A DNA stretch of 47,190 nucleotides from Bordetella parapertussis (GTDB lineage Bacteria > Pseudomonadota > Gammaproteobacteria > Burkholderiales > Burkholderiaceae_B). The notes under the pieces were generated by a model, which saw only the letters and a list, made by a program, of their open reading frames with translations, was not told the origin of the DNA and made no database searches. The position numbers and the translations under genes are program-made. Where the stretch lies: the NCBI GenBank assembly GCA_945895265.1, contig CAMDEF010000031.1, positions 1-47,190 of the forward strand. Direction: 5' to 3'. Each line of letters begins with the position of its first letter. Position 1 is the stretch's first letter. Shown in pieces: positions 34,311-42,121 of the stretch.

Positions 34311-35288
34311 TCAATCAACTTTCGCACCAGAGAGCTTCACTGCAACCGCCCAACGCTTAAGCTCTTCTTCAATGAAGCTACGAAATTCACTAGGTGAGTT
34401 GCCGACAGGCACAGCACCTAACGCCCCTAGCTTGGCTGCAAAGTCTTTCTCGCGTAGCGCACTCATCGAAATCTTTGAAAGTGTTTGAATCACAGATTCA
34501 GGGGTTTTGGCGGGCGCCACCAAACCAATCCAGGCAACCGCTTGAAATCCTGGATAGCCCGACTCGGCTACGGTAGGGATGTCAGGCGTTGCGGCCGCAC
34601 GCTGGGCGCTTGAGACAGCGATCGCACGCAAACGGCCAGCTTGAATAAGGGGGATCGCTCCAGGGCCCGTTTCAAACATCGCCGAAATGCGTCCGGCCAT
34701 CAGATCAGTCAATGCCGCTGGACCGCCTTTATACGGTACATGCGTCATGTTGGTATCAGACGCCTGTTTAAAGAGTTCCATGATGAGGTGATTCGTCACC
34801 CCACTGCCACCCGAGCCGTAGTTGATTTGTCCCGGACTTTTCTTAGCAAGTGCCACTAGATCTTTTACCGTTTTAACCGGCAGATCAATATTCACCACAA
34901 GATACTGCGGCACGATGGCAATCAAACTAATTGGTGCAAAATCACGTAGTACGTCATAGGGCAAATCTTTGTATAACGCGGGGTTCACCGCAAGCGTTGC
35001 GCTTGAACCCATCATCAACGTCAACCCATCAGGGACCGCTGCTGCGACAATTCGACTGCCTAAAATTCCTGAGGCGCCAGCACGGTTATCCACAATAAAA
35101 CTCGAACCTGGAAGATTCTCGGCAAACTTTTGAGCCATATAACGCGCCACGACATCAGTCGCCTGCCCTGGCGGAAATCCAACAATCATTTTTACCGGAC
35201 TTTCTGGATACTGCGCGTAGCTAACGGAGGCGCTCAATGTCAAAAGAATCGCACTGATTGCCAAAACGACTTGTCTTAGAATTTGCAT
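34311..35288 (-). CDS. Bug/TctC family substrate-binding protein
   Basis: Periplasmic binding protein of 325 residues. The signal QILRQVVLAISAILLTLSASVSYA ends before QYPESPVKMIVGFPPGQATDVVAR. Other family text: GQINYGSGGSGVTNHLIMELF, THVPYKGGPAALTDLMAGRIS and GFQAVAWIGLVAPA. A longer frame to 35324 is possible but makes a less regular signal peptide. It stands without TctA/TctB partners between the PrpD-like and MaoC-like genes, so it probably delivers the acid degraded by one of them. Confidence 0.91.
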   Translation of the reverse strand: MQILRQVVLAISAILLTLSASVSYAQYPESPVKMIVGFPPGQATDVVARYMAQKFAENLPGSSFIVDNRAGASGILGSRIVAAAVPDGLTLMMGSSATLAVNPALYKDLPYDVLRDFAPISLIAIVPQYLVVNIDLPVKTVKDLVALAKKSPGQINYGSGGSGVTNHLIMELFKQASDTNMTHVPYKGGPAALTDLMAGRISAMFETGPGAIPLIQAGRLRAIAVSSAQRAAATPDIPTVAESGYPGFQAVAWIGLVAPAKTPESVIQTLSKISMSALREKDFAAKLGALGAVPVGNSPSEFRSFIEEELKRWAVAVKLSGAKVD

Positions 35289-35347
35289 GTTTGTCTCATT
35301 GTTTTTAATTGAAAATCGAGACATGAAACACCTATGTCTCGTTATTT

Positions 35348-35401
35348 TTTAAAACACTAGCCCTTAAACATCTTTGCGCAGTATCGTTTAAAACACTAGC
35401 C
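35348..35401. repeat. 39-bp imperfect tandem duplication
   Basis: TTTAAAACACTAGCC occurs exactly at 35348-35362 and 35387-35401. Each copy is followed by a related AAA(C/T)ATCTT word, giving a repeat period of 39 bases. It lies in the 189-base gap between the MaoC-like gene and the Bug gene and carries no ORF. A duplicated regulatory or structural element is possible, but no function can be assigned. Confidence 0.7.
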
Positions 35402-35477
35402 ACCAAATATCTTGGTTCATTGCTTTTATAGCGTGACCCCTTGATCAAGCCAGCTTCGCTTGCGAGCCACGATCGGT

Positions 35478-35978
35478 TTAGTCACCCACACCATGACCAC
35501 GTTTTGACACAAGGGCAGAACGAATGAAGTTCATGATCTCAACCCCGTTCTGATTAAATGCCCGTGTTTTGACGGTCACAATGCCTTGCGTCGGACGGCT
35601 CTTTGATTCTCGAATTTCAAGCACTTCAGATTCAGCGTAAAGTGTGTCGCCAGCAAAGACAGGCGCTGTCAGGTTGATTTCTTTCCAACCAAGATTTGCA
35701 ACCGCCTTGGCACTGATGTCATTGACAGTCATCCCCAAGACAATCGCAAGGGTGAGCCCACTGCTCACCAGCAATTTTCCAAATTCGCTTTTTTCAGCAA
35801 AGGCCGCATCGCAATGCATCGGATGAAAATTCATTGTCAGCAAAGAGAAGTGGATATTGTCGGCATCGGTCAACGTGCGGCCGGGCCGATGCTCGTAGAC
35901 TGCCCCCAACTCAAAATCTTCGAGATAGCGACCATAGCTCGTTTGATAACGCTTATGCCCTACCGTCTTAATCTCCAT
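35478..35978 (-). CDS. MaoC-like dehydratase/hydratase
   Basis: A 166-residue hot-dog fold protein of the MaoC family, which hydrates enoyl-CoA or dehydrates 3-hydroxyacyl-CoA. The active-site segment reads DADNIHFSLLTMN50FHPMH55CD. The usual catalytic Asp of the D-x-x-P-x-H motif is Asn50 here, a pattern I recall from mesaconyl-CoA hydratase-type relatives, so the chemistry may differ from enoyl-CoA hydratases. AGAGG lies just upstream of the ATG. A perfect palindrome lies 28 bases upstream of the start. Confidence 0.87.
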   Translation of the reverse strand: MEIKTVGHKRYQTSYGRYLEDFELGAVYEHRPGRTLTDADNIHFSLLTMNFHPMHCDAAFAEKSEFGKLLVSSGLTLAIVLGMTVNDISAKAVANLGWKEINLTAPVFAGDTLYAESEVLEIRESKSRPTQGIVTVKTRAFNQNGVEIMNFIRSALVSKRGHGVGD

Positions 35979-36005
35979 GACTCGCCTCTTTGTTCGGTTT
36001 ATATG

Positions 36006-36019
36006 TTTGTCCGGACAAA
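36006..36019. promoter_or_regulatory. perfect palindrome TTTGTCC-GGACAAA, candidate operator
   Basis: A 14-base perfect palindrome 28 bases upstream of the MaoC-like gene start, in the position expected for a repressor site overlapping the promoter. TTGTCnGACAA-like sequences are typical of GntR/FadR-type regulators. No FadR-type (FCD) regulator is encoded in the window, so the cognate protein would lie elsewhere. Confidence 0.5.
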
Positions 36020-36189
36020 GTGTCGCTTAAACCACTTGCTGCTGTCAACTCGATTTTTTACTCTCTACTGCACGAAGGTCTAAGCCGCCTTCACTCGTTC
36101 GAGCTCTCGCTACCTAAGGCATTGGGTCGCAATGGCTCACCGAGAAATGACCCGTGTCTTCTCTCGGTCAAAATATCACAGCACCCAAC

Positions 36190-36993
36190 TTACTCTTTAT
36201 AACTACCGTCAGTCTTATCTAGTTGGCGCAGCATCGCCGGCCATTCAAGTACACCGTAACGGCGCGTCACACTTGGGTTCCATTGCGCGTTTGCCTTTGC
36301 CACCACATCCGCGGGTGGAATAATCAATTCGGCATTGCAAGCCATCGCGTCAACCTGTACTTTGCACGCAAGTTCAAGTCGATAGATACTGTTAAACGCC
36401 TCGGGGATCGAGGGCCCCAACGCCAACAACCCATGGTTATGCAAGATCATCACCTCAGCGTCGCCTAAATCACGCTGCAAACTCTTTTGCTCTGACAGAT
36501 CAACCGAGATCCCTTCGAAGTGGTGATATGCGACTTTACCAAACCGAGTTGCGGTTTGCGTCAACGGTAACAACCCGCACTTCAGTGTCGACACCGTCAT
36601 GCCAGCACGCGTATGGGTGTGAATAATACAAGCGGCGTCTGGGCGAGCAGAATGGATTGCGCTATGAATCACAAAGCCCGTACGATTGATGCCATAGTCT
36701 TCATTCGGACGATCAACAATATTGCCATCAATATCAATTTTGATCAGACTCGAGGCCGTAATTTCTGTGTACAGCAAACCATAAGGATTGATGAGATAGT
36801 GATTAGGCTCACCTGGCACCATCGCTGAAATATGATTTGCAATCATGTCAGTCATGCCATAAAGCGCTACTAAGCGATAGCAGGCGGCGAGTTCAACACG
36901 TGTTTGCCATTCTTGCGCACTCACCCGGGCTTTTAAGGGGCCTGGGTGAATTTTGGCTGCACTGCTCATCATGATTGGTGAAACGTCGTTCAT
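36190..36993 (-). CDS. class II aldolase/adducin family protein
   Basis: A 267-residue zinc-dependent aldolase/decarboxylase-fold protein. Zinc ligands are the His pair in IIHTHTRAG and the His in LHNHG; the segment NHISAMVPGEPNHYLINPYGLLYTEITASSL is also family-typical. Members cleave or decarboxylate phosphorylated or acid-sugar substrates. The ATG at 36993 is preceded by AGGAG at six bases, better than the in-frame ATG at 37014. It lies next to the lyase gene on the same strand, within 22 bases, and is likely co-transcribed with it. Confidence 0.9.
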   Translation of the reverse strand: MNDVSPIMMSSAAKIHPGPLKARVSAQEWQTRVELAACYRLVALYGMTDMIANHISAMVPGEPNHYLINPYGLLYTEITASSLIKIDIDGNIVDRPNEDYGINRTGFVIHSAIHSARPDAACIIHTHTRAGMTVSTLKCGLLPLTQTATRFGKVAYHHFEGISVDLSEQKSLQRDLGDAEVMILHNHGLLALGPSIPEAFNSIYRLELACKVQVDAMACNAELIIPPADVVAKANAQWNPSVTRRYGVLEWPAMLRQLDKTDGSYKE

Positions 36994-37014
36994 GTGATCT
37001 CCTGATTTTTTCAT

Positions 37015-38358
37015 TTAATTTCTCCAAGCACGCATACGATCAACCATCTCGGGTGCAGCACCTAAATAATTTGCAGGGTCGCACAGGCGATCAATCGTCG
37101 CCCGATCCAGCTTGCCTGAAATTTTTACGTCTGTGTACAGCACCTCGGCAAGCTTGAGACCCTTGGTAGCGGCCACTCGACAAGCGTCGTACACCACGTC
37201 ATGGGCAGTTTGTCGCCCGATAAAAGGGGCTAATCCCATCATCACCGCTTCGGCCACAATCAAGCCACCAGAAAGATCCAAGTTCTTGAGCATACGGGCT
37301 GTATCAACCTCTAAGCCACTGAGCATAAATTTCGCCTGGTGTAATGCCCCTGCGGTCAAAATAAAAGACTCTGGGATGGCGGCCCACTCAATGTGCCAGG
37401 GGCCCGTTGCACGCTCAAAGTCTTGCACCATGGCATCAAGCGCCAAGCCCGCGTGCTGACGCACTGCCTTTGAAGCGCTGAGCATCAGTTCACAGGAAAT
37501 CGGATTACGCTTTTGCGGCATGGTGCTTGAAGCCCCACGCCCTTTAACGAAGGGCTCGAAAGCCTCGCCAAGCTCATTGGTCATCATCAACATAATGTCC
37601 AACGCGATTTTGCCTAGAGACCCCGTCACCAACGCCAAAAACTGGATTGTCTCGGTCAACCCATCGCGTGCAACATGCCACGTCACAGGCGCAGCCTCAA
37701 GCTCTAGTTCGGTCATCAGCGCAGCGTGTACCGCCAGCCCTTGCGAACCCAAAGACGCGAGCGTGCCCGCAGCGCCGCCAAACTGACCAATCAACACACG
37801 AGGCTTAAGCTGAAGCAGCCGCTCGCGATGCCGTCTGACCATCAGCAGCCAAACTGCCACTTTATAACCAAAGGTGATTGGCAACGCATGTTGCAGATGC
37901 GTGCGCCCCGCCATTGGCGCATCACGGTACTGCGCCGCCAACGCGTCAAGGATTTGATCAAGTTCGTTCAAATCGGCTTCAATAATGCTTAACCCGGCTC
38001 GCACTTGCAGTACGGTCGCCGTATCCATAATGTCTTGTGTGGTGGCACCCCAATGCAAATACTCGCCCTCGGGCCCGCACATCTTTGATAACTGATGCAC
38101 CAACGGCAAGATAGGATACCCAACGATTTCGGTTTCGCATTTGAGTTCAACCATGTCAAGCTTGGTCGAATCAGCCTTTTGCGCGATCACAGCAGCCGCT
38201 TGCGCTGGGATAACCCCAAGCTTGCCCTGCACTTTGGCCAAGGCGATTTCAGTTTCGGTATAGCGATAAACGGTAGCGGCGTCGTCAAACACCGCTCGCA
38301 TCGCAGCGGTACCAAACATATCTTTAAAAATTGACGACTCAAGCATCGAGATGGGCAT
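37015..38358 (-). CDS. adenylosuccinate lyase/3-carboxy-cis,cis-muconate cycloisomerase family protein
   Basis: A 447-residue member of the fumarase/aspartase superfamily. The signature GRGASSTMPQKRNP is at residues 273-286, including the catalytic Ser of the flexible loop, and GRTHLQHALP at 151-160 supplies the active-site His154. An early ATTQDIMD segment (106-112) is typical of the adenylosuccinate lyase/PcaB branch. The purine biosynthetic enzyme is unlikely: no purine gene is nearby, while a class II aldolase follows directly. It more likely eliminates or cyclises a catabolic dicarboxylate. The start could also be the internal ATG at 38346; no clear ribosome binding site precedes either. 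The gap of about 263 bases to the divergent Bug gene holds no gene. Confidence 0.86.
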   Translation of the reverse strand: MPISMLESSIFKDMFGTAAMRAVFDDAATVYRYTETEIALAKVQGKLGVIPAQAAAVIAQKADSTKLDMVELKCETEIVGYPILPLVHQLSKMCGPEGEYLHWGATTQDIMDTATVLQVRAGLSIIEADLNELDQILDALAAQYRDAPMAGRTHLQHALPITFGYKVAVWLLMVRRHRERLLQLKPRVLIGQFGGAAGTLASLGSQGLAVHAALMTELELEAAPVTWHVARDGLTETIQFLALVTGSLGKIALDIMLMMTNELGEAFEPFVKGRGASSTMPQKRNPISCELMLSASKAVRQHAGLALDAMVQDFERATGPWHIEWAAIPESFILTAGALHQAKFMLSGLEVDTARMLKNLDLSGGLIVAEAVMMGLAPFIGRQTAHDVVYDACRVAATKGLKLAEVLYTDVKISGKLDRATIDRLCDPANYLGAAPEMVDRMRAWRN

Positions 38359-38621
38359 AGGGGTGTCGCTATGAAAGGGGAGACCCTATATTAGGAGGGT
38401 GCTTTTGACTCGTCAACGTCGCCGCGCAGTCCCTTGTATAGAGCAACACGGCGTTAACCCTAGTTTCAAGGTTGCCAAGTCAGCAAAAGCCGGCAAATAA
38501 CCAAGCTTGATGCTATAAAGACTGGGCGGCAGGTCGCGTGCTTCGCTATGATTCTTGTTTGCTTGACCCTGATCCCTGCCGGATTAACCTTGATCCCGTT
38601 ACCCTAAAAGACTTGACTGCC

Positions 38622-39614
38622 ATGAATTTTCATTTTGCATACAAACTATTGTTATCCGCCACCTTGGGCGTAGCAGCGTTACTGCCAAGCGCTTCAGCGT
38701 TGGCGCAAGACTACCCCTCACGCAACATCACAATGGTGATGCCCTACGCTGCGGGCGGTCCTGGCGACATCATTACTCGGCTCTTCGCTTCTTCCATGCA
38801 AAAGCAATTAGGCCAAACGATTGTGGTCGACAACCCAGCGGGTGCAGGCGGCAGCATTGGCACGGCAAAGGTGGCGAGGTCTGCACCAGATGGCTACACC
38901 TTGCTCATGATTCATATTAGTCATGCCACTAACGTGCTGATGATCAAAAACTTACCCTATAGCCCGATTGATGATTTTGAACCGATCGGCTTGGCGACTG
39001 TAGGGCCGATGGTAGTCACTGGGCGCAAAGATTTACCCACCAAAGATGCCAAAGAATTTATTGCCTACATTAAAGAGAACGCTTCCAAAATCAGCATGGG
39101 TCATGCGGGCATTGGCTCTGCCTCGCACCTTTGCAGTTTGATGTTCATGGATGCTCTGGATGTCAAACTTACACTCGTGCCTTACAAAGGCGCAGCCCCA
39201 GCCATTAACGACTTGATGGGTGGGCAGATTGACATCATGTGCGACCAAACCACAAGCACCTTGCCCGCAATTAGTGGCGGCCGTATTAAGGCCTACGCAG
39301 TGGCCGGTACGAAACGACTGCCTTCGTTGCCAGACCTACCCGCGCTCACCGAGGTGGGTGTCAAGGGCTTTGATATCAGCATCTGGTTTGGTCTGTATGC
39401 CCCTAAAGGCACCCCAAAACCAATCATTGACAAGCTATCAGCCGCCTTGGCCGCAGCCGTAGTCGACCCCGAAGTGAAAGCAAAACTCGAAAGCATCAGC
39501 ACAGCTGCCGTGTCGCCCGACATGGCAGTACCCGCAAAGCTGCGTGCTCACTTGAAAAATGAGATTGAAACTCTCAGGCCGTTGCTGCAGAAATCTGGCA
39601 TCACACCGAACTGA
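38622..39614 (+). CDS. Bug/TctC family substrate-binding protein
   Basis: Periplasmic binding protein of 330 residues. The signal NFHFAYKLLLSATLGVAALLPSASALA ends before QDYPSRNITMVMPYAAGGPGDIITR. Later text includes KISMGHAGIGSASHLCSLMFMD, LTLVPYKGAAPAINDLMGGQID and GFDISIWFGLYAPK. An upstream in-frame ATG at 38538 would place 28 extra residues before the signal, so I rejected it. It diverges from the lyase gene and converges on the AcuI-like gene. It probably binds the carboxylate handled by the lyase and aldolase cluster. Confidence 0.91.
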   Translation: MNFHFAYKLLLSATLGVAALLPSASALAQDYPSRNITMVMPYAAGGPGDIITRLFASSMQKQLGQTIVVDNPAGAGGSIGTAKVARSAPDGYTLLMIHISHATNVLMIKNLPYSPIDDFEPIGLATVGPMVVTGRKDLPTKDAKEFIAYIKENASKISMGHAGIGSASHLCSLMFMDALDVKLTLVPYKGAAPAINDLMGGQIDIMCDQTTSTLPAISGGRIKAYAVAGTKRLPSLPDLPALTEVGVKGFDISIWFGLYAPKGTPKPIIDKLSAALAAAVVDPEVKAKLESISTAAVSPDMAVPAKLRAHLKNEIETLRPLLQKSGITPN

Positions 39615-39623
39615 CCGGCTTAG

Positions 39624-39707
39624 GGGACAGCGTTCGCTGCGCCCCTGCTACAGGACTTGTTAGACGGGACAGCGTTAGCTGCATTCCTGCTGCAAGACTT
39701 GGTAAAC
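39624..39707. repeat. two tandem 42-bp imperfect repeats
   Basis: Unit 1 (39624-39665) and unit 2 (39666-39707) both start GGGACAGCGTT and contain (G/C)AGGACTTGTTAGAC or CAAGACTTGGTAAAC. A partial third unit begins at 39708 (GGGACCGCGT). They sit between the convergent Bug and AcuI-like genes and have no ORF. No terminator hairpin was recognised. Confidence 0.75.
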
Positions 39708-39745
39708 GGGACCGCGTGAGCGGTGGTCAGGGCACAGTTGCTGCG

Positions 39746-40738
39746 CTAAAACTGCACGACTGCGCGGCCACGTACGCCCGACTGAATCAGCTTATCGCAG
39801 TGCGTTTTTAAATCATCAAATGCAATGGTGTACGCAATCTTATGGATATGCCGCGGCCGCAGGTCGCCACCTTTTTGCATGCGCGCCCATACAGCGCCAC
39901 GGGTGGGCACCGGATGATTGCCGTTGATACCCACCAGCGAAACCGCACGCAAAATAAATGGATAAATCGCAGTATTAAAGGTTTCGCCAGCCGCATTACC
40001 GAAGGCGCACACCACGCCACGCTGCTTGGTTGAGCGCAAGGCGGCATCTAGCGGCTTACCGCCCACGGCATCAATCACACCGGCCCATCTCTGTTCTTCT
40101 AAAAACTTGTCGCCACCAGCAATCTCATCTCGGCCAATGACCTCTGTCGCTCCGATGCTTTTTAGATACTCGGACTCAGACTCTTTTTTACCCGTGCTTG
40201 CCACAACTTGATAACCCAGCCCTGCCAACATATCAATCGCGAACGAAGAGCTACCGCCCGTGCCACCAGTGACCAAAATCGGACCGTGCTCTGGTTTCAC
40301 ACCGCGTAATAACAACTCATCAACAGCCAACGCCGACGTATAGGCAGCCAGGCCCATCGCCACGGATTCAAAAGGATCGGTATCTTCTGGAACATGCGCG
40401 GCCCAACTACCAGGCACTCGCACATACTCGCTATAGGCGCCATCACATCGCATACCAAACTCACGCCCACCTTGTACGGTGACGACATCGCCAAGCTTGA
40501 ATTGTGGGTTGCTGGATTCAACCACCAAGCCAGCGACTTCTACACCAGGAACCGCTGGCAGATTCGAAAGTACTTTACCGATACCAGTGACTGCTCGCGC
40601 ATCTTTGTAGTTCACCGCGGCGTACTGGGATTGGATCACTATGTCGCCCGACGCAAGATCAGCAATTGACTGTTCAATCATGCGACTGACTCGCTGTCCA
40701 CCTTCTTCGTATAGCTTGATCGACTTGAATTTCATCAT
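39746..40738 (-). CDS. AcuI/YhdH-type NADPH-dependent acryloyl-CoA reductase family protein
   Basis: A 330-residue zinc-free quinone-oxidoreductase-type MDR protein of the YhdH/YhfP (AcuI) family, whose characterised members reduce acryloyl-CoA. Visible are KFKSIKLYE at the N-terminus, AAVNYKDARAVTGIGKV, the nucleotide loop ILVTGGTGGSSSFAIDML near residues 155-172 and NHPVPTRGAVWARM near the C-terminus. No GHE or Cys-lobe zinc motif is present. A GGAGA site precedes the two adjacent ATGs. It may supply the reduction step for the CoA ester formed by the neighbouring CoA-transferase; this is inferred from position only. Confidence 0.87.
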   Translation of the reverse strand: MMKFKSIKLYEEGGQRVSRMIEQSIADLASGDIVIQSQYAAVNYKDARAVTGIGKVLSNLPAVPGVEVAGLVVESSNPQFKLGDVVTVQGGREFGMRCDGAYSEYVRVPGSWAAHVPEDTDPFESVAMGLAAYTSALAVDELLLRGVKPEHGPILVTGGTGGSSSFAIDMLAGLGYQVVASTGKKESESEYLKSIGATEVIGRDEIAGGDKFLEEQRWAGVIDAVGGKPLDAALRSTKQRGVVCAFGNAAGETFNTAIYPFILRAVSLVGINGNHPVPTRGAVWARMQKGGDLRPRHIHKIAYTIAFDDLKTHCDKLIQSGVRGRAVVQF

Positions 40739-40861
40739 TTTCTCCGTGACCTCTCATCACTCACGCATAGAGAGCAATCAAATTTAACAAGACGTACCTG
40801 TCCGCGCAACGCTCAGAGCCACCAGTTGTCTCGTTCTTTCGAGCGAGAAGGACATCACTGC

Positions 40862-42082
40862 TTAAGCCCGTTGAATGACTGCGCCACAAGCGAGCAAAGC
40901 ATCAATCTCAGTCTGCGACAACCCAAACTCAGCCAGAATCTGACAACTGTGCTCGCCAAGTGCAGGCGGCCCATAGCGCACACGCGACTGCGCATCGCGA
41001 TCGCCCGCCGCAAAGCCTGGCATCCGCACCAACCCGGCTACCGAGCTATGCGTGTCAACAATCACACCGTTGTGCACAAGTTGAGGCGATTGCATCACCA
41101 TGTTGTAGTCAGCAATTGGCCCACAAATAATGTCGGCCGCTTCAAAGAGCTCTTGCCACTCAAAGGAAGTTCTATGAGCCAGCAACGCCGTCAACTCTTT
41201 CATTAAAGCATCCCGATTGGCGACGCGCTTAGGAATCGTTGCAAAGTCAGGATGCGTCGCGAGCGCGGGCTTTTGTAGTAAATCACACAGCGCGAGCCAG
41301 CGATCATCGTGGTACGCCGCAATCATGATCCAACCGTCTTTCGTGGGGTACGCTTCGTTAGGCGCAGAGTATGGCGCTGCAGTCCCCGTACGCAAGGGCA
41401 GCTCGCCACTAGACAGATACGAGGTGACCGCAGATAACTGCAGCATCAAGGCACTGTTGTACAAAGAAAAATCGAGATGTTGACCCTGCCCCGTCGCATC
41501 GCGCACGCGCAACGCTGCAAGCACAGCCGAGGTCGAAATAAAGCCGGTGACCATATCCACAGCCGGTACCAACACCTTCATCGGCGGCGAATTGGCATCA
41601 CCAATATTACTCATCAAGCCAGATACCGCCTGAACAATGCCATCGACACCCGCTTTATCGCGCCAAGGTCCGGTCTGGCCATACGCTGAAACCGAGCCAA
41701 AAATCACACCGGGGTTGATCATCTGCAAGGCAGCAAAGCCCACCCCCAACTTATCCATGACACCCGGTCGAAAGCTTTCAAGCACAATATCGGCCTGAGC
41801 CGCCATACGCTTAATCAGCGCAACACCTTCTGGTTTTTTTAAATCAACTGAGAGCGAACGCTTATTGCGATTGAAGCTCATCGATACAACCGACTCACCT
41901 TCTTGCCACGGCGGGCCAAGCTTTCTACCAATGTCACCGCCAGGCGATTCAACCTTGATGACCTCGGCGCCCATATCTCCAAGCTGCATACCAATCAATG
42001 GGCCGGCACCGATCTGCGTGAAATCGAGCACCTTAATACCACTGAGCGCTTGATTGATAGTCACACCTTCTGCGCTGCTCAT
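40862..42082 (-). CDS. CaiB/BaiF family CoA-transferase
   Basis: The second class III CoA-transferase in the window, 406 residues. Family text: LSGIKVLDFTQIGAGPLIGMQLGDMGAEVIKVESPGGD, SMSFNRNKRSLSVDLKKPEGVALI and FRPGVMDKLGVGF, with a probable catalytic Asp in LVPAVDMVTGFISTSA. The N-terminal part follows the normal pattern, so the frame is complete. AGGAAG lies five bases before the ATG. A Bug gene lies just upstream on the same strand (39-base gap), suggesting that the imported acid is the one activated to its CoA ester. Confidence 0.92.
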   Translation of the reverse strand: MSSAEGVTINQALSGIKVLDFTQIGAGPLIGMQLGDMGAEVIKVESPGGDIGRKLGPPWQEGESVVSMSFNRNKRSLSVDLKKPEGVALIKRMAAQADIVLESFRPGVMDKLGVGFAALQMINPGVIFGSVSAYGQTGPWRDKAGVDGIVQAVSGLMSNIGDANSPPMKVLVPAVDMVTGFISTSAVLAALRVRDATGQGQHLDFSLYNSALMLQLSAVTSYLSSGELPLRTGTAAPYSAPNEAYPTKDGWIMIAAYHDDRWLALCDLLQKPALATHPDFATIPKRVANRDALMKELTALLAHRTSFEWQELFEAADIICGPIADYNMVMQSPQLVHNGVIVDTHSSVAGLVRMPGFAAGDRDAQSRVRYGPPALGEHSCQILAEFGLSQTEIDALLACGAVIQRA

Positions 42083-42121
42083 GACTGCTTCCTATTGTCG
42101 TGGCGTCTCAACACTATGACC

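Noticed and set aside
37015..38358. Housekeeping adenylosuccinate lyase (PurB)
   Set aside because: The surrounding genes are catabolic and the sequence resembles the PcaB branch; no purine gene is nearby.
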